DNA of 9,479 nucleotides from Flavobacteriales bacterium UBA5692 (GTDB lineage Bacteria > Bacteroidota > Bacteroidia > Flavobacteriales_D > Sanyastnellaceae). The stretch lies in assembly GCA_002420235.1 (NCBI GenBank), contig DIHQ01000068.1:1-9479 (forward strand). Reading direction: 5' to 3'. The translations under genes were made by a program, and so were the position numbers. Each line of letters opens with the position of its first letter. Positions within the stretch are counted from its first letter, which is position 1. This document shows, in pieces, positions 7,297 to 9,479 of the stretch. The notes beneath the pieces are model-generated. The model saw only the letters and a program-made list of their open reading frames with translations. It was not told the origin of the DNA and ran no database searches.

Positions 7297-7604
7297 CCAA
7301 GTCTCTCCAAGTGCTGCCGCTAAATCACATCCAACGCGCCATTCATGCCTTTTTTGCTGAGGTTAACGAACAAGCCCTACACCTACTGATGCATCATCCT
7401 GAATGTGAATCGGAGGCCCAGCGTGTTGTGAGAGAAGGCAACTTGCTTCTGAGCAAACACATTGGAAATCTTCAATCGCAGAAATGGAATGATGATCCAG
7501 ATACCGCAGCCATAGAACAAATCTGCAACGAAGCTCAAACCGATAGTTTACAATTGTTACGGCGCATTCAAGAGGCAGCCGTAAAATCAAATGAATTATC
7601 CTAA
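7281..7604 (+). CDS. Small helical orphan protein
   Basis: This frame encodes 107 residues from the ATG at 7281; a GTG at 7272 in the same frame would add three. I do not recognise the family. The composition is that of a soluble all-helical protein: residues about 15-40 (LNHIQRAIHAFFAEVNEQALHLL) and the rest (AIEQICNEAQTDSLQLLRRIQEAA) show heptad-like hydrophobic spacing. There is no signal peptide and no membrane segment. It follows the E1 gene by 62 bp on the same strand and converges on the membrane protein gene at 7630. The ATG lies in the loop of a strong hairpin, which makes the start uncertain; the in-frame GTG at 7311 is the main downstream alternative. Its length and the lack of a competing gene favour a real gene, but this is unproven. 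Confidence 0.55.
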   Translation: MCAPTTKSLQVLPLNHIQRAIHAFFAEVNEQALHLLMHHPECESEAQRVVREGNLLLSKHIGNLQSQKWNDDPDTAAIEQICNEAQTDSLQLLRRIQEAAVKSNELS

Positions 7605-7629
7605 CAGCCTGTTGGAATAGTCCTTTTCA

Positions 7630-8163
7630 TCAACGGCCACGCATCCGCATCTGCTGAGGGCTGCGAAGAGCCGCTTCTACCTGTTTAATGTCTTTCTTTA
7701 ACACGCCCTTAGCATCAAGGCGCTTACAGTCATTGAGTAACGCTTTCGCCAGTTTGGTCTTGCGTTTTGCGGAAGCAACCACGGCTAAATTCAGTTTTAC
7801 AGCGGCCTTATCGTGGTCTTGTTTCAGTCCAATCTCGAGTGCGTCTTTGAGCATCCGCTCGGCCTCATTCATGTTATGTTCCATCATCAAACTCCCTGAG
7901 AGAAAGTACCAGTAACCTCTCCGCCGTGGCCATAAATGTTTGGGCTTGACTCTCCCAAGCCATTTCCGCGCATCTTCCATTTTCTGCTGGCGAAGGCAAA
8001 CAAAGGCCATTAACAAGCGCATGCTCTGTAGCGTTAGTAAGACCAGAAGAGCAGCCACCAGGACCATGCCGACGCCGGCCCCGACTTGTCCGACGGTAAA
8101 CAGATGAATCGCATAAGCCAGACTCGCAGCGGCGATGGGGATTTTTATGAATCTCGTGTCCAT
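7630..8163 (-). CDS. Two-TM membrane protein with TPR-like cytoplasmic domain
   Basis: The protein has 177 residues and no clear named family. Residues about 6-25 (IKIPIAAASLAYAIHLFTVG) and 29-57 (GAGVGMVLVAALLVLLTLQS...) form two closely spaced membrane segments, likely a helical hairpin. The remainder is basic and helical with TPR-like pairs: QQKMEDARKWLGRV, GYWYFLSGSLMMEHNMNEAERMLKDALEIGL and DKAAVKLNLAVVASAKRKTKLAKALL. The repeat spacing and small residues at turns fit two or three TPRs, which usually mediate protein-protein contacts. By the positive-inside rule the basic TPR part should face the cytoplasm. The C-terminus is strongly basic (RMRGR). It is divergent from ytxJ across 34 bp and convergent with the orphan gene. 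Confidence 0.78.
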   Translation of the reverse strand: MDTRFIKIPIAAASLAYAIHLFTVGQVGAGVGMVLVAALLVLLTLQSMRLLMAFVCLRQQKMEDARKWLGRVKPKHLWPRRRGYWYFLSGSLMMEHNMNEAERMLKDALEIGLKQDHDKAAVKLNLAVVASAKRKTKLAKALLNDCKRLDAKGVLKKDIKQVEAALRSPQQMRMRGR

Positions 8164-8182
8164 AGACCGAATAATTTAACGC

Positions 8183-8190
8183 CAAATTTA
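8183..8190 (-). promoter_or_regulatory. Possible Bacteroidetes -7 promoter element
   Basis: Read on the minus strand this is TAAATTTG, an exact match to the Bacteroidetes -7 consensus TAnnTTTG. It lies 19 bp before the ATG of the membrane protein gene at 8163, which would give a very short leader. I do not see a TTG-type -33 element at the usual distance, so the call rests on one element only. Confidence 0.3.
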
Positions 8191-8197
8191 CCGTAAG

Positions 8198-8527
8198 ATG
8201 AAGTGGAATACATTGGAATCAATGAAAGATTGGACTGCTGCCCTAGAAGCTTCAGACGAGCAGCCGGTTGTAGTTTTCAAACACAGCAATCGATGCAACA
8301 TCAGCCGGATGGCACTCAAACTCACAGAACAGCGATGGGAATTACCTGCTTGCGTCAAGCCTTTTTTACTTGACTTGCTCAATCATCGCACTGTCAGTAA
8401 TGCGATTTCACAAGATTTGGAGACCGAGCACCAATCGCCTCAGTTACTCCTAGTTCGCAATGGAAAAACGGTGCACTGCGCAAACCATTCAAACATCGAC
8501 CCGGTAGACTTGTTGCCCTATCTTTAA
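8198..8527 (+). CDS. ytxJ: Bacillithiol-system redox-active protein YtxJ
   Basis: This 109-residue protein has the thioredoxin/glutaredoxin-like fold of the YtxJ family (DUF2847), with length normal for the family. The signature PVVVFKHSNRCNISRMAL places a single redox cysteine at C33, corresponding to the FKHS-x-x-C-x-IS motif. The cis-proline region is SPQLLLVRNGK (P81). A second cysteine, C52, and a third in VHCANHS lie outside the active site. The family is a monothiol bacilliredoxin candidate, thought to remove bacillithiol from mixed disulfides on proteins; that role is known mainly by family assignment. This suggests the organism makes bacillithiol. The gene is first in a tight operon with the PRiA4_ORF3 protein (3 bp gap) and miaA. 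Confidence 0.88.
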   Translation: MKWNTLESMKDWTAALEASDEQPVVVFKHSNRCNISRMALKLTEQRWELPACVKPFLLDLLNHRTVSNAISQDLETEHQSPQLLLVRNGKTVHCANHSNIDPVDLLPYL

Positions 8528-8530
8528 CGC

Positions 8531-9091
8531 ATGGATCAAATCGTCAAAATCCGGGTCATTCTTGACGTTGAAGAAGACATCTTCCGAGACATTGAGATTG
8601 AACTTGATGCACCTTTGATGCACCTGCATTTGTCAACCCTTGACGCCTTCAATTGGGACAATGCCGATGAGATGGCCTCCTTTTACAAAAGCAATGAATC
8701 GTGGGACAAGGGAGCAGAATATCCGCTGATGGCAATGGCTCCGGAATTTCCTTCCATGGAGAATGCCACGGTACGTGACATTCTTCCAACTCCCTCTTCC
8801 CGAGGCCTCTACGTTTACGACTACCTCCGGATGTGGTGTTTCTACCTCGAGCCCCTAGCCATCGGGCCCATTGAAAAAGGCGTGGAGTATCCAAGGCTAA
8901 TGATGGAATTTGGTACCACCCCTGATCCAATGAGCCGCGAGCCTGACGGCCTTGACGGCACCGATTTGTTCGACGATGTTTTCAGTGACAAAGAGAAGAC
9001 GGGCGATCCCGAGATTGATGCATACCTCGACGACGAGGACGACGAAACACCGGGCATGACAAATATCGATGACCACGTCGACCTGTTCTAA
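8531..9091 (+). CDS. PRiA4_ORF3-family acidic protein
   Basis: The 186-residue protein matches the plasmid pRiA4b ORF-3-like family (PF07929), also called the IS1096 passenger TnpR-like family. Evidence is the opening strand VKIRVILDVEEDIFRDIEIEL, the HLSTLDAFNWDNADEMASF segment, SWDKGAEYPL, and RGLYVYDYLRMWCFYLEPL in the family's typical order. The last 45 residues are very acidic (DLFDDVF, DAYLDDEDDETPG) and probably disordered. The molecular function of the family is unknown. Despite the family name, nothing here is mobile: the gene sits between ytxJ and miaA with a 3-bp gap before it and none after it, and in Bacteroidota this protein is often chromosomal. The TAA stop abuts the miaA ATG, suggesting translational coupling. 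Confidence 0.85.
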   Translation: MDQIVKIRVILDVEEDIFRDIEIELDAPLMHLHLSTLDAFNWDNADEMASFYKSNESWDKGAEYPLMAMAPEFPSMENATVRDILPTPSSRGLYVYDYLRMWCFYLEPLAIGPIEKGVEYPRLMMEFGTTPDPMSREPDGLDGTDLFDDVFSDKEKTGDPEIDAYLDDEDDETPGMTNIDDHVDLF

Positions 9092-9479
9092 ATGGACAGG
9101 ATAAGTGCAGACAAATTTGCTCCAGTATCAGACCGTAGAAGCAACAATGAACGACCACTGCTCGTGGTCGTTATCGGTCCGACAGCCGCTGGTAAAACCA
9201 AGCTTGCCATCGACATCGCCAAGGCCTTTCGCTGCGAAATATTGAATGCCGATTCCCGGCAGGTTTACCGTAGGATGCCGATTGGAACCGCCCAACCAAC
9301 GACTATTGAACGTGCAGCAGTAACCCACCATTTTGTCAATTTCATTGAACCAGATACTCTGTACAGCGCCGGCCAATTTGAGACAGATGCCATGGCTTGG
9401 CTCGCTGAATGGTATGCCCATCGCAAGTGTGCCGTCCTAAGTGGTGGCAGTGGATTGTATTTAAAGGCTATCCTCGAGG
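9092..9479 (+). CDS. miaA: tRNA dimethylallyltransferase MiaA, 3' part missing
   Basis: The first 129 residues of MiaA are present; the gene runs off the right edge. MiaA transfers a dimethylallyl group from dimethylallyl diphosphate to N6 of A37 in tRNAs reading codons that begin with U. The P-loop is GPTAAGKT (29-36). The ILNADSRQVYRRMPIGTAQP segment (50-69) is the family signature DSRQ-Y-M-IGTAKP, with the usual Lys replaced by Gln at 68. THHFVNFIEPDTLYSAGQF and LSGGSGLYLKAIL follow as expected. The N-terminus before the P-loop is about a dozen residues longer than in E. coli MiaA as I recall it, and polar. The ATG directly follows the stop of the PRiA4_ORF3 gene, so expression is probably coupled to it. 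Confidence 0.94.
   Translation, partial: MDRISADKFAPVSDRRSNNERPLLVVVIGPTAAGKTKLAIDIAKAFRCEILNADSRQVYRRMPIGTAQPTTIERAAVTHHFVNFIEPDTLYSAGQFETDAMAWLAEWYAHRKCAVLSGGSGLYLKAILE

Noticed and set aside
7142..7360. A 72-codon plus-strand frame across the end of E1
   Set aside because: Most of it lies inside the E1 coding sequence in another frame, and it shows no family features.
8531..9091. Possible mobile element, because the family is named after plasmid pRiA4b and IS1096
   Set aside because: There are no inverted repeats, transposase or target duplications, and the gene is tightly packed between two housekeeping genes.

Overview
The window reads as a chromosomal housekeeping segment from a member of the Bacteroidota, most likely Flavobacteriales with medium GC by eye. 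The indications are a fused alpha-beta 2-oxoacid dehydrogenase E1, a secreted CNA-B/carboxypeptidase-regulatory-like protein with a TPR-like tail, a beta-barrel protein with thrombospondin type 3 repeats, a bacillithiol-linked YtxJ protein, weak or absent Shine-Dalgarno sequences, and one match to the Bacteroidetes -7 promoter motif TAnnTTTG. I see no rRNA, tRNA, CRISPR array, transposase, integrase or phage gene.

Left part (1-3129): a secreted protein gene on the minus strand runs off the left edge (1-725). It is divergent, across 66 bp, from a DAO-type FAD oxidoreductase (792-1913). A probable outer-membrane beta-barrel gene with a TSP3 calcium-binding segment (1978-3129) follows on the same strand.

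Middle (3130-7218): about 330 bp without a convincing gene ends in a compact bidirectional terminator with a TTCG loop (3460-3486). This sits at the 3' end of a convergent COG2509-type FAD-dependent dehydrogenase gene (3485-5116, minus). That gene is divergent, across 74 bp, from the large fused E1 gene (5191-7218), which carries both thiamine-diphosphate-binding halves. The E2 and E3 subunits that it needs are not in the window.

Right part (7219-9479): an 11-bp hairpin just after the E1 stop places the ATG of a small helical orphan protein (7281-7604) in its loop, and a competing upstream pairing is possible. A convergent two-TM/TPR membrane protein gene (7630-8163, minus) comes next. A tight three-gene operon follows: ytxJ, a PRiA4_ORF3-family acidic protein and miaA. 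The gaps are 3 and 0 bp, and miaA is cut by the right edge.

Most of the content is ordinary core metabolism, envelope and tRNA-modification genes. I do not find a clear undescribed system. The observation most worth checking is the mutually exclusive RNA pairing at 7221-7296 between E1 and the orphan gene.
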